Positions 44,455-55,252 of a stretch of 64,000 nt of DNA are shown here, one piece after another (positions within the stretch are counted from its first letter, which is position 1; the number at the start of each line of letters is the position of its first letter). Source of the DNA: Nematostella vectensis (taxonomy: Eukaryota > Cnidaria > Anthozoa > Actiniaria > Edwardsiidae). A program made the position numbers and the translations under genes. A model generated the notes under the pieces. That model was not told the origin of the DNA. It made no database searches and saw only the letters and a list, made by a program, of their open reading frames with translations. The stretch spans positions 5,005,001 through 5,069,000 of the forward strand of contig NC_064042.1 of NCBI RefSeq assembly GCF_932526225.1, written 5' to 3'.

Positions 44455-44565
44455 TCTAAAATAAACACAGAAATGGCACAAAATAAACACAGAAATGGTC
44501 ACGCGACGAAAAAACAAACTTTCAATAGAAATAAGCCTTCTACGGCATAGAAACTTTCTGGTTGA
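44455..44565. repeat. Dispersed repeat copy (also at about 61640-61740)
   Basis: CACAGAAATGG, then GACGAAAAAACAAA, TTTCAATAGAAATAAGC and GGCATAGAAACTTTCTG recur in the same order near 61650-61735 inside POLA1. This suggests two copies of one interspersed element. Confidence 0.55.
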
Positions 44566-44993
44566 TCCGTAAGTCGCTTTTTGTTATTTTGGAGAGGAGC
44601 CGGAGTATGGGCAAGTATACCTCCCAAAAAGACACGTAATTTTTAGTATGCAAGTCGCCTATTTCATTACCCTCCTGCGGGTACTGTTTCACTTTCATAT
44701 GCTGAGATGCATTACGGGACTTCGTAAAACGTACGGGATATGAAGATCGTAAAGCCGTCACAGGGGTAAGGAGTGCGCAACTTCTAAAATAGAGAAGATA
44801 GAACTCTTGTCCCTAAAACGGTCTCCTTAAAAAAACCATTGTTCAACCTATTGTATTCTTTTCTCTTGAGTTTTGGGATTTCTGTGGAGTGCATAAAAAT
44901 GGGAGTCCTTATATCCTTTTGGACTTATTATGTTTATTATGGGATACCTGTGCCGAAAAGCCACAGGGATCCCCAGACTTTTTCGAAATCAAA

Positions 44994-45881
44994 ATGGCGG
45001 GGATTTCGAGCGGACGTATTTTGAGTGTGAAAGAGGTGATAGAATTGGGGCCTAGTTTGCAGGGAAATTCAGTCAGAACTTGGGGAAGGTGAGTTTAATG
45101 AGTTTATGTACAGTAACGTTAAGGTTTTGTATTATAAATGATGTCTTCTTTGGTATAAATTCTGGATAGCGTCGTATAGCCGGCATTGAGAAACTGACGA
45201 TACTAACATTTGCAACGATTGAGAATCCAGTCTAAAAATGTGGTATCAAAAGTATTTATGCAACTTGCTTTATTACTTATTTGTCCAGGTCAGGTTAGCT
45301 AATGATTTCATAGTGTAGCGACACTTATTATATAGAAAAATATACAAAAACAAAAAGAAATGTATGTAATAATATAAAAATACTGTAAAATGAATTTTCC
45401 CGAATTCTCATGGTAATGACAACTGTGGTAGTGGCCAACTCTAAAGCTCCTCGCCCTTTTGGTCACTCGCACACTAATTTTATTACAAAATTTCATGTTA
45501 TATTACTAATCTTTTCTAATCTGCCAAGCCACTTTGTAAAATTATTTACACAACTTCAAATAGTGCAAAAATAAAAATAATTGATTGATTGACATAACCC
45601 TATGCTATTCCTTTTGCAGAGTAATATCCCACGATCTTAGTACCAGTCATGTCCAAATCAAAGATGGTACACAGGAGCTGACAATCAACACAGCACTAGT
45701 AGAACCATTAGCTTTTGTGCGCGGATCGCTGTACCATTTCATCGGTGAAGCAAACAGGGCTGGAAATACTACAATCATCAAAGCACGGATTGCAGGCTGC
45801 ATTGATGGCATGGATATGGAGTTGTTCCAGCAAGCTCTGAAAATGAGGAGACAATATCTCGGAAAACAGATGGCTTCATGA
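44994..45881 (+). CDS. TEN1: CST complex subunit TEN1
   Basis: Two exons, 44994-45088 and 45620-45881, encode 118 residues, close to the usual length of about 120. The start ATG lies in AAAATGGCGG. Matches to the animal TEN1 pattern are spread through the protein: NSVRTWGRVISHD after the N-terminal strand, NTALVEPLAFVRGSLY, a GEANR turn, TIIKARIAGCIDGMDM and a C-terminal helix ending in RRQYLGKQ. TEN1 is a single OB fold that pairs with STN1 in the CTC1-STN1-TEN1 complex. That complex binds single-stranded telomeric DNA and recruits Pol alpha-primase for C-strand fill-in. The junction (GGAAG|GTGAGT to TTTTGCAG|A) restores the RVISHD reading. POLA1, encoding its functional partner, starts 3.9 kb downstream in the same orientation. 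Confidence 0.87.
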
Positions 45882-46623
45882 TGTTATGCATAATTATTAT
45901 GTTGGCCATGATATAGAGCATGATAGTAGAATTCTACCACTGTTTAGATTATCACACATTCATCATTTGAGCTATTCATCTTGCTGTAGATTGGACCATA
46001 TTGTACTGACTCAGACAGATGGCTTCATAATACAATGCATGTTTGGTTGCTCAAAGATTCTCTACATGGAATCTGATACTAGCTGCTATTCTCCCTAGCT
46101 GTGCACTTTCACCATATTATATGGAGCAAAACCAGCAAGAAAACAGTCCCATCAGATAATTAAATGGCCAGTCCTTAAAAAAGTTGAGATTGTACTGGGA
46201 AGCTAGAGTGATGTGTACTCTTTGATAAACAATTTCCAACTGTTGAATTCCTTGTTCTCTGGTCTGCCAGTCAATTAAATGTCAGGCAATCAAAAAGCGA
46301 AAAATACAATTCAGTAAAAAAAAAAAAAATTGACAGAAGTTTGAAGGCCACTTACTAAATAGAGGTTGTTGAGAAGAGGTCAATGGAATCGTTTTTCATG
46401 GATAATGTTAATGGGATCAACTGTACAATTGAAAAACATCGATCGATTGATTGTTTATTGATTATTTAATCTATCAATTAAAAATTGTTGTGACAGTAGA
46501 TAGTACCCTGATTAAACCATTTAACCAGGCAGGTTTCTTTTTATATACTAATAATCTTTTACACTAGGTAATTGCAAGTTATACTATATAATAATTTTAC
46601 ACAGATCTAAAAAATAATTCCCA
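45882..46623. other. Convergent 3' flanks of TEN1 and the FMO gene
   Basis: AT-rich sequence containing the 3' ends of two converging genes. An ATTAAA near 46158 could serve TEN1 polyadenylation. No exon, RNA gene or named repeat was recognised. Confidence 0.4.
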
Positions 46624-48588
46624 CTAACAACAAAATTTACAAACAACAGCAGATATAATGAGAAGAGGAAGAAGCAAGGCAACTAGCCCAAAATAGTGCA
46701 TCATGGGAGTGACTGGGACAGACTGCACTGTTTGTTTTGCCTTGGACCATTTATGAGGCCCCTGCAACCTCCACTGGGCCGCCCCACATGTGCCAACAAG
46801 AAGTCTCCATGCAAGGGAAGGGTGCTTCCAGAACTGAGGCTTGGCTCCAAAATATGATGAGATATCATCAATGTAGACAATGGGATCCCTTTGTATTGTA
46901 TGACGAGCAGAGGCATGGTAACGAGTCTCAAAGTGCTGCTGTTCTTCTTTCATGATTTCTTGCATGATTTTGGCATCAGGGAGTTTGACTGTTCCCTTGC
47001 AAAGCTCTGAAAACCACCGTGCTTGGATTTCTGACATGGGAAGCAGGCCTCCTGAAGCTGGCTGTGAAAAGCCAATGAATGCTATAGAAGGACCCAGCTG
47101 GGGGGAGAACACATTTTTGAAAAGCTTGGTCTTATTTGTCCCCTCTTCCACTACGGTTGACTTGACATCGTCTGACAGAAATGGGAGGTTGATGGTATAT
47201 CCAGTGCAGCACACAACAACATCGGCATCAACTTTAGAGCCATCTGTAAACACAACCTTATTTTCCTCAAATCTGCTAATGTTTGGTTTGATGATGATGT
47301 TGGTTCTCTGTATGTGGTGTATCAAGGTAGGGCTGACGGTTGGCTGAGTCTGTAATGCACCCATCTTTGGGTTCAGACCCCATTTATATGGACTCCCAAA
47401 CACACAACGGACAATCCATCCAAATATGGTGCTAGATACCTTCCATGGTAGCCATAGAAAGGCACGGCATGCATAATGATCAGTAGGACATCCAGCAATG
47501 TAATTAGGGATTATCCACGCTCCTGAACGTGTAGTGACGGTCACAGGCTTGGTACCGCCCATCTCGGCAACATTAACAGCTACATCGACAGCACTGTTTC
47601 CTATGCCTACCACCACTATTTTCTTCCCCACCAAGCCATTAGTGGCTGCATCTTTGTAGCTGACACTGTGTATGATTTCCCCTTTGAAGTTGGATTGGCC
47701 AGGAAATGAGGGGTGTATTGGAGTCGCATGGTGACCTGTTGCTATGGCAACATATCTAAAGAGCTGGGTTGTCTCTGCCTCATCACTGTCGATCTTCCTG
47801 CTGGTGACTGCCCACAGGCCAGTGTCCATGCGATTGATTGTGACAACTTTTGTCTTGAATATTATGTGTCGCAGGAGGTTGAAGTGCTTGGCGTAATTGT
47901 GCACATACTGCATCATATGTAAGTGGTGAGGGAAGTCTGGGGTTTCATCTGGGAAAGGGTAGTCTGAGAAGCAGTAGTTGTGTTTGGATACATTTCTGAA
48001 AACAAAAATATATATCAGATAAGGAAACATGAATTAATTCTTGTTATGAAACAGTAGGTATAGAGTCTTTAGTTATCCTAGCGTAATACCAAAGGTTAGA
48101 AAGCACCTGAATCCATCAGCTTTATACAGGTTGACATGTGGTACTATCTTCAGTAACAGTGCTCTAGCTCACATTCATGACTATATGGAGCAGTCAGTAT
48201 CTATACTGATGGCTAAAGGCAGTTGCACATGAAGTGCTTAGGAACTATGTCATAGCACGATACTAAAATAATATTTCCACTACATTTCTTTTTACCACAT
48301 GTAGGGAACCAAGTGCATAAAGACTTACATGTGGGTGAATCGCATCACTCCGTAGCCATCCTACCACATGTAGGGAACCAAGTGCATAAAGACTTACATG
48401 TGGGTGAACCGCATCACTCCGTAGCCATCCTCTTGAAACTGCCATAGCCCTCCGATATGATCTGACTGCTCGTAAACAATAATGCTGAACTTGTCGTCAA
48501 GGAGGCATTTGGCCGTTGCCAGGCCAGATATTCCTGCACCAATCACTGCTACATCGAAGGGCTCACTCTCTTTTGTTCGGCAGGACAT
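46624..48588 (-). CDS. Flavin-containing monooxygenase (FMO family)
   Basis: Two coding exons, 48588-48398 and 47995-46624, join in frame (THINVSKHNYCFSDYPFP) to 520 residues, normal for animal FMOs. The FAD-binding GAGISG is at residues 17-22, with E40 and GGLW at 46-49 following as in the family. The FMO signature F-K-G-E-I-I-H-S-V-S-Y follows PSFPGQSN, and the NADPH-binding loop reads VVGIGNSAVD. The C-terminus is a hydrophobic anchor (YFGLVALLLPLLIISAVV) before CKFCC, typical of ER-bound FMOs. The enzyme class oxygenates nucleophilic N and S atoms with NADPH and O2. An acceptor 13 nt before the ATG shows an upstream untranslated exon. The first coding donor sits in a recent 69-bp tandem duplication. 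Confidence 0.95.
48293..48430 (-). repeat. 69-bp tandem duplication containing the FMO exon-1 donor
   Basis: 48293-48361 and 48362-48430 differ at one base. The unit holds the last 33 nt of the coding exon, the donor AT|GTAAGT and 36 nt of intron. The copy that is downstream for transcription still has an intact GTAAGT, but reaching it means reading TAA directly after the true junction. Confidence 0.95.
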
Positions 48589-48602
48589 TTGGTTTGGTGG
48601 TC

Positions 48603-49789
48603 TAAAACCAAAAAATAAAAATAAAACTGTATCCAGTTTGTTTGGTTGTTGTTTTCATATTGTTTTCATTGTAAAATTTAAACTATAAGACTTAATAGAG
48701 TAAGGGGGCTTATCAATAAAATATTATTTTCCTGTTTTATGGCCCTTACAAAAATAAAAACATCTTTCCCCTTAATTAGGGCACCCTTATTTTTTCTTGT
48801 TTTCCATGTGATCTTGATCCTGTCAATAAAAGTTTGTGAGATTCCAAAGTATGTAAACAAGTTATCAATATTTTTCAACTTCCTAGTAATATGTCCTAAC
48901 AATGCAATTTAGCTGTTCAAATAATGAAATGAAGTGTCAGCTGACAAAAGATGATAAAACCTGATATCTTTTGAAGTTGCGCGTTTCTAAGTTTATTTAT
49001 ATAAAAAACCTAAATCTACATATATAGTGTTGGTTTGAGAAAAATACAAACTACATAGGTTTCCCTACAGGTCTGTTTCGTGGTTGCCCACTCATCAGGG
49101 AAAATCCCCTGATGAGTGGGCAACCACGAAACAGACCTGTAGGGAAACCTATGTAGTTTGTATTTTTCTCAAACCAACACTATACACCGCTCTACATTCG
49201 AGTATTGAGCACTTTCTATGAAAGCCTTCAACCATCATTTTTTAAATCTACATATATATTGGTTATTTTTTTTTATTTAGAATGGTCCTTTGATGTTACG
49301 CGCGCTGTCATATTGGTTGATTAGCGGGACACTTACATGGTTAAAAGCTCTCTCAAAACTCTGTATAATTCATATCTTATCCCGTTTGCTTGGGCCGTAT
49401 GAAAACTTATGGAGCCTGGATTTTTCCGATCGTTTAAAAGCCAGGTACCCGGGTACCGCAAGACTGTACATTTAAGTATATGCATGAGTAATCGTACCAA
49501 TGATAGACATGAAAAGGTCTTAGAACAAATCAAATACTCACATATAAGTCTATATCCACCAAGATCCCTGTGATCTACCTACAGCCCAAGTAACTACTAG
49601 GAAGGAGTGTAATTAAACCGAATCTTCAGGTTTAGGTTTTCGCTTTACTAGTGCCCAGTTCTCCCGGTATCAAAAAGTTTACCCCACTCCCCCTTAGTCG
49701 TTTTTGATTTACCTTGAACTTACTCCCCTCCCTACTAAGTAGTCTTTGCTCTCTTGTTTCGCGCCACTTTTGAGTATAGTGTGTGCAAG
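48603..49789. other. Divergent intergenic region between FMO and POLA1
   Basis: Contains the 5' side of both genes, the palindromic element at 49023-49184 and a short segment shared with 22741-22790. No core promoter motif can be defended. Confidence 0.4.
49023..49184. mobile_element. Perfect 78-bp-arm palindrome, recent foldback insertion
   Basis: Arms 49023-49100 and 49107-49184 are exact reverse complements over 78 bp with a 6-bp loop. The direct repeat TAAATCTACATATATA occurs at 49011-49026 and 49243-49258, bracketing the palindrome and about 58 bp of further sequence. This suggests insertion with target duplication. It has no coding capacity. Confidence 0.85.
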
Positions 49790-52700
49790 ATGGCGCCAAT
49801 CGGAGATACCGATTCGACCCAACAAGATGGTAATATCTTGTTTTTAATGCGATCGCTAAATAATATAATTATTCAGATTCTTGTACACCAACCTGTTGAT
49901 TCTATTCTAGATTCGCTCGCCTCTCGTCGCTCAAAACGAGCGAAAAAGCAAACGGGGGCGAATTCAGCTTTGGAGAAAATCAGGTTTGTGTCTTGATGTC
50001 GTGGTTTTACTCTATCTGCGTTGTTTTTTAACGTAACAATACAAGTATATTTACAAAGGGCCTAATTGTTCTTTTTAGGAAGTTTCGAGAGACAGGAGAA
50101 AGGACAAAATTTGAGGTAAGTAAATGATTATAAAAGCCAAGAAAAGAAATTGGTTTCAAAATCACCAATTAAAAGCCTCTTTTTCCCTAGCTTATCATCA
50201 TTTGTGTCAATTTGAAACGTTTGTAAAGGAATGAAGCACATTCATGTCCAACAAACTGAATTAAAACAATTTTTTTAATTTTGTTTCCTGTGTCATGTCC
50301 AATAATGAATGAAACCCTCTTGACTATTGATAGCACAGTTTGGGATTACTGTATTGTTTATGGTATAGGCCGGGTCTGATATAGATATTTACTGTATTGT
50401 TTATGGTACAGGCCGGGTCTGTTATAGACATTTACTGTATTGTTTATGGTACAGGCTGGGTCTGTTAAGATAATTACTGTATTGTTTATGGTACATGCCC
50501 AGTCCGTTTTAAATGTTTATGTGTTTTTTATTGCACAGGTTGGGTCTGTTAAAGATGTTTACCGCGTCGTAGATGAGGAAGAGTATTCTGACATTGTCAG
50601 ACAAAGACAGGAGGAGGACTGGGTTGTTGACGATGGTAAAGATACCATAAAACCTCTTTGAAGCCCTCCTTAAAAATAAGCCGCCTAAGAGGAGAGAAAT
50701 AAGCACCTTTGGCTCTTAAAAGAGCTTTTTCAGTTAGGATTCATAAATTCAGTGTCAGCTTTGGTTTAGGCAAACTTGCTTACGCATACTAGTTAAAATC
50801 CCTTGCGGCTTAGAATAAAACAATGCAAAAACTTGTGAAACGTTCATGATTTCACTGGTATTTGGGAACTGCATAGATATTTAGTACCTGTGACCAGTGG
50901 GCTTAGACGGATTCAAAACTAGCCTTTTTTTGTTGTTCTTGGTTCTTTAACCAGACTCTCAAATAAGCATAGCAAGGAGCTTCCCTTTTTATCTCACTTC
51001 TCTATTTTTGAAAAAAATTTCAATTAATAGAGTCTTTTAGTTCCTCATTACCGGACTATAATATTTATTACCTTTTATACAGATGGAGCTGGTGGATATG
51101 TGGAGGACGGCAGGGAGATATTTGATGATGATCTTGATGAGGAAGAAGGTGAGATCTAGTCTGTGCCAGTGGACCATAATAATATTCCTTTTTATTGAAG
51201 CAAGCACTGGACATCTTAAGATACATGCCACTGGATTCACTATCTGGAGATACCCTCCTGAATGGTGTCACTATCTAGAGATGTCTTCCTGGAGAGGATC
51301 ATCATTTAGAGGCCTTTCTGGGAGAGGTCATTATCTAGATATCTTTCTGGATGGGGTCACTATCTAGAGGTGTGTTCCTGTGTGGGGTCACTATCTAGAG
51401 GTGTCTTCCTGGATGGGTTCACTATAAAGAGCTGCCTTTCTGAATGATGTCACTATCTAGAGGTGTCTTTCTGAATAGGGTCACTATCTAGAGGTGTCTT
51501 CCTGGATGGAGTCACTATCTAGAAGTGTTTTTTTTTTAGGTTGGGTCGCTATTTAGATGTGTCTTTCTGGATGGGGTCACTATCTAGAAGTGTTTTTTTA
51601 GGTTGGGTCGCTATTTAGATGTGTCTTTCTGGATGGGGTCACTATATAGAGGTATCTTTCGGGAGGGTCATTATCTAGGGGTGTCTTCCTGAATGGGGTC
51701 ACTATCTAGAGGTGTCTTCCTGGATGGGGTCACTATCTAGAAGTGTTTTTTTAGGTTGGGTCGCTATTTAGATGCGTCTTTTTGGATGGACTATATAGAG
51801 GTGTCTTTTTAGTGGGGGGTCATTATCTAAAGGTGTCTTCCTGGATGGGGTCACTTTATCAGCCTTCTCAAAAAGATTTTTAGTAGCTGGTTATTGTGAT
51901 TTTTGAGGTGGTTTGGTTGACGAAGATGCCCACTATCAAAACAAAAATAATATATTTTCATCTGGATGGTGACAGTCAAACATCCAGAGGTTTTGAGAAT
52001 TTGGTTAATTATTTAGAGAAAAATTTTTATTTAACACTGTGCAATTATTTCTCTTGTAGTTCAAAAAGGGCCAAAGCACAAGCCAAAAAAGCAAAATGTC
52101 AAGAAACCAACAGTCAAGGCCAAAACCATCAATAAGATGTTTCTTGCTGCAAGTGCAAAATCAAATAAGTCAGAGGTGATCTTTGTTTACAAATATGTGT
52201 GGGGATTCTTTTTTCATGTACTCTTCATTATTGGGAGGAGAGCTTTATCCTCTTTGTGTCTAAATTTTATTTTTCAGCCTGAGAAAGCATCTCTTGGTAG
52301 TGATGACTTTCTTGATGATATTCTGAAAGAAGTTGAGGTACATATGTGTGTTAGCAGTAAATAGAGTTGAATAGATGTTGAATTAAATAGTTTGGTTATA
52401 CCTAAGACTTCCCTGTGTCAAGACCTCTTACTTTGACAAACAGTTGCTCTCAGTAACAGAGCACTCTACGCCGCAATATAAGAAGGATCTCAACCATTGG
52501 TGCATTTACCTTTTACAATAGAAACCTTTTTACCATCCTGATCTCTTTGATAAATCACATTTTTGGAGAGCCATATGTATATTATCTTTTGATAATTTTG
52601 TCTCAATAAACATGTCATCTCTATCTATACCTCTTCTTTCCATTTTCTTATGGCTTTATTTTAGAATCCAAGACAGCCTGTGAAACTTCCAAAGTCTAAG

Positions 52701-54639
52701 ACAAGTGTTTTCAGGTAAAGATACTACAGTATTTCATTGAGAAACGACAGTACAGTTGTCCTTGGACATAGGCTTAATAATTGTTGTATGTTCTTTATAC
52801 AAACTTGCCGAATTTTGTTGTGATAATTTTAAGGACACCACCTGGAATATCTACACAAAAAGCTACACCAAGAAGACTACAGGTAGATGTGGCATTGAAC
52901 TATTAAATAGTTTTAGTGTCTAAATTGCCAAACTCTATGTGGTCTTTGCCCTCTATGTTGCAAAACTTTCTAGGGAACTTCTCCAGAAAAAAGCACTTTT
53001 GCAAATGCATTTGCCTCCAGCTCTCCTTTTTTCTCTTTTGCACTCCTGCTTTGCCATAGTTCAGAAACATCTAGTCACTATTTCAGGTGCGTTATAGACA
53101 TTTCTAAGAAATTAAGCACATTAATAATATTCTCACCAAAAGGCAACTGGAAGTCAACCCAGGTCATCACCTTTTGGCATCCAGAGGGCCTCGTTACCTC
53201 CTGTCAAATGCAAACCCAAGGAAGGCCCAGAGGAGAAGTATGGTGGCCTTGTGGGGGAGCCCATGGAGGATGTCAAGGAAGAAGGTAATCCAGTGTACTG
53301 CTGTTAGATACTGAATAAATCATGCATATCAGTCACAAATTAAGTGCAGTCACAAATCTTACATGCCATATAGAAAAAACGGGCTAGCAATTACAATCCC
53401 AAGAAATGGTTTCAACGTGATTCCTAAGAACTTGTCCTCTAGCTGACTCAGGTAATGACGACATGGGCTTTGAAGACTTTGGTGATGATGATGCACTGGG
53501 TGATGCTGATGCTTTGCAAGCGTTGGATGAGGCAGAATATGATGCCAAACCCATAAAGGTCAAGGAAGAAAAGGTATGTAAAAAGGTGATAATATTAACT
53601 CTGTTAAGCTCTGATGCAACCACACCAAGGAGGTCTAGGGACCCAGTGAATGGACACTTCTACTTGTACAATGACATGACTTTACAATTTTGTGTGTTTA
53701 AGATAATAAGGCAGATCCTTGAGAAATATATAAATGTTTGCTTGACTGTAACTTAATTTCAGAGAGAGTATTAAACAGTATATGCTTGGTGTTGCAGATG
53801 GATGAAATGGAGATCTCTAATCCTATTCCTGTTAAAGCTGTGTAAGTGTACTCAGTCATAATAAGGCTCAATCTTTGCATTCTGTGAGTGTTGAGGATAA
53901 ACCATTGTTTTTTATTTCTCAAAGGAAAAGAGAGATTGATGGTGGTTCTGCCTGGGAGACTGTTCTTGGGCAAGATCAATCAAAAGAACATGAGGTATGG
54001 CAAGAGTGCCTACACTGTGTCATCATGATCACAGTCATCATCATCATCACTTCTATTACCATAACCATCACCACCTTAACTACTACACCATTATCATCAT
54101 CAGTATATTTTTCAACCCTTCCATTACTATGACCATTACCATCACAGCTACTACCATTATCATCATTATTATCATGACCATCACCCAGTTCACTGCAGGA
54201 CTACACCTTTATTGTCACTACACTACTGTAGTCCATTGACATCATCCTCATCAATGCCTCTTTCATAGACACCATCCTCATCAAAGCTATTTCCATAAAC
54301 ATCATCCTCATCAATGCCACTTCCATAAACATCATCATCATCATCATCATCAATGAAGAAAACTTCTCGATTGTAGATTGTATAGGGTCTTTAATAACAA
54401 ACCACAATACGATTCTAGAATATAAATCGATACATGAACATATGAGTGGCTAGAACATGCAATCGGCTAATAATATAACGTGATAAACTAACGAGTAAGA
54501 AACAGTATGTCTCTGTATCTCAGAGCATAATGAATAACTGCAATTCAAGATGGCTGACCGGGGAGTCCTGTCAGCGATCTACTTGAGCCGGTCAGCGGCA
54601 GTCCCTTCAATCAATGTCACTTCCATAGACATTATCATT

Positions 54640-54673
<34 letters not shown>

Positions 54674-54816
54674 ATGCCACTTCCATAGACATCATCATCA
54701 TCATCATCATCATCAATGTCACTTCCATAGACATCATCATCATCATCATCATCATCAATGTCACTTCCATAGACATCATCATCATCATCATCATCAATGT
54801 CACTTCCATAGACATT

Positions 54817-54865
<49 letters not shown>

Positions 54866-55219
54866 ATGTCACTTCCATAGACATCATCATCATCATCATC
54901 AATGTCACTTCATAGACATCATCATCATCATCATCATCATCAATGTCACTTCCATAGACATCATCATCATCATCATCATCATCATCAATGTCACTTCCAT
55001 AGACATCATCATCATCATCATCATCATCATCAATGTCACTTCCATAGACATCATCATCATCATCATCATCATCAATGTCACTTCCATAGACATTATCATC
55101 ATCATCATCATCAATGTCACTTCCATAGACATTATCATCATCATCATCATCATCATCATCAATGCCACTTCCATAGACATTATCATCATCATCATCATCA
55201 TCAATGTCACTTCCATAGA

Positions 55220-55252
<33 letters not shown>

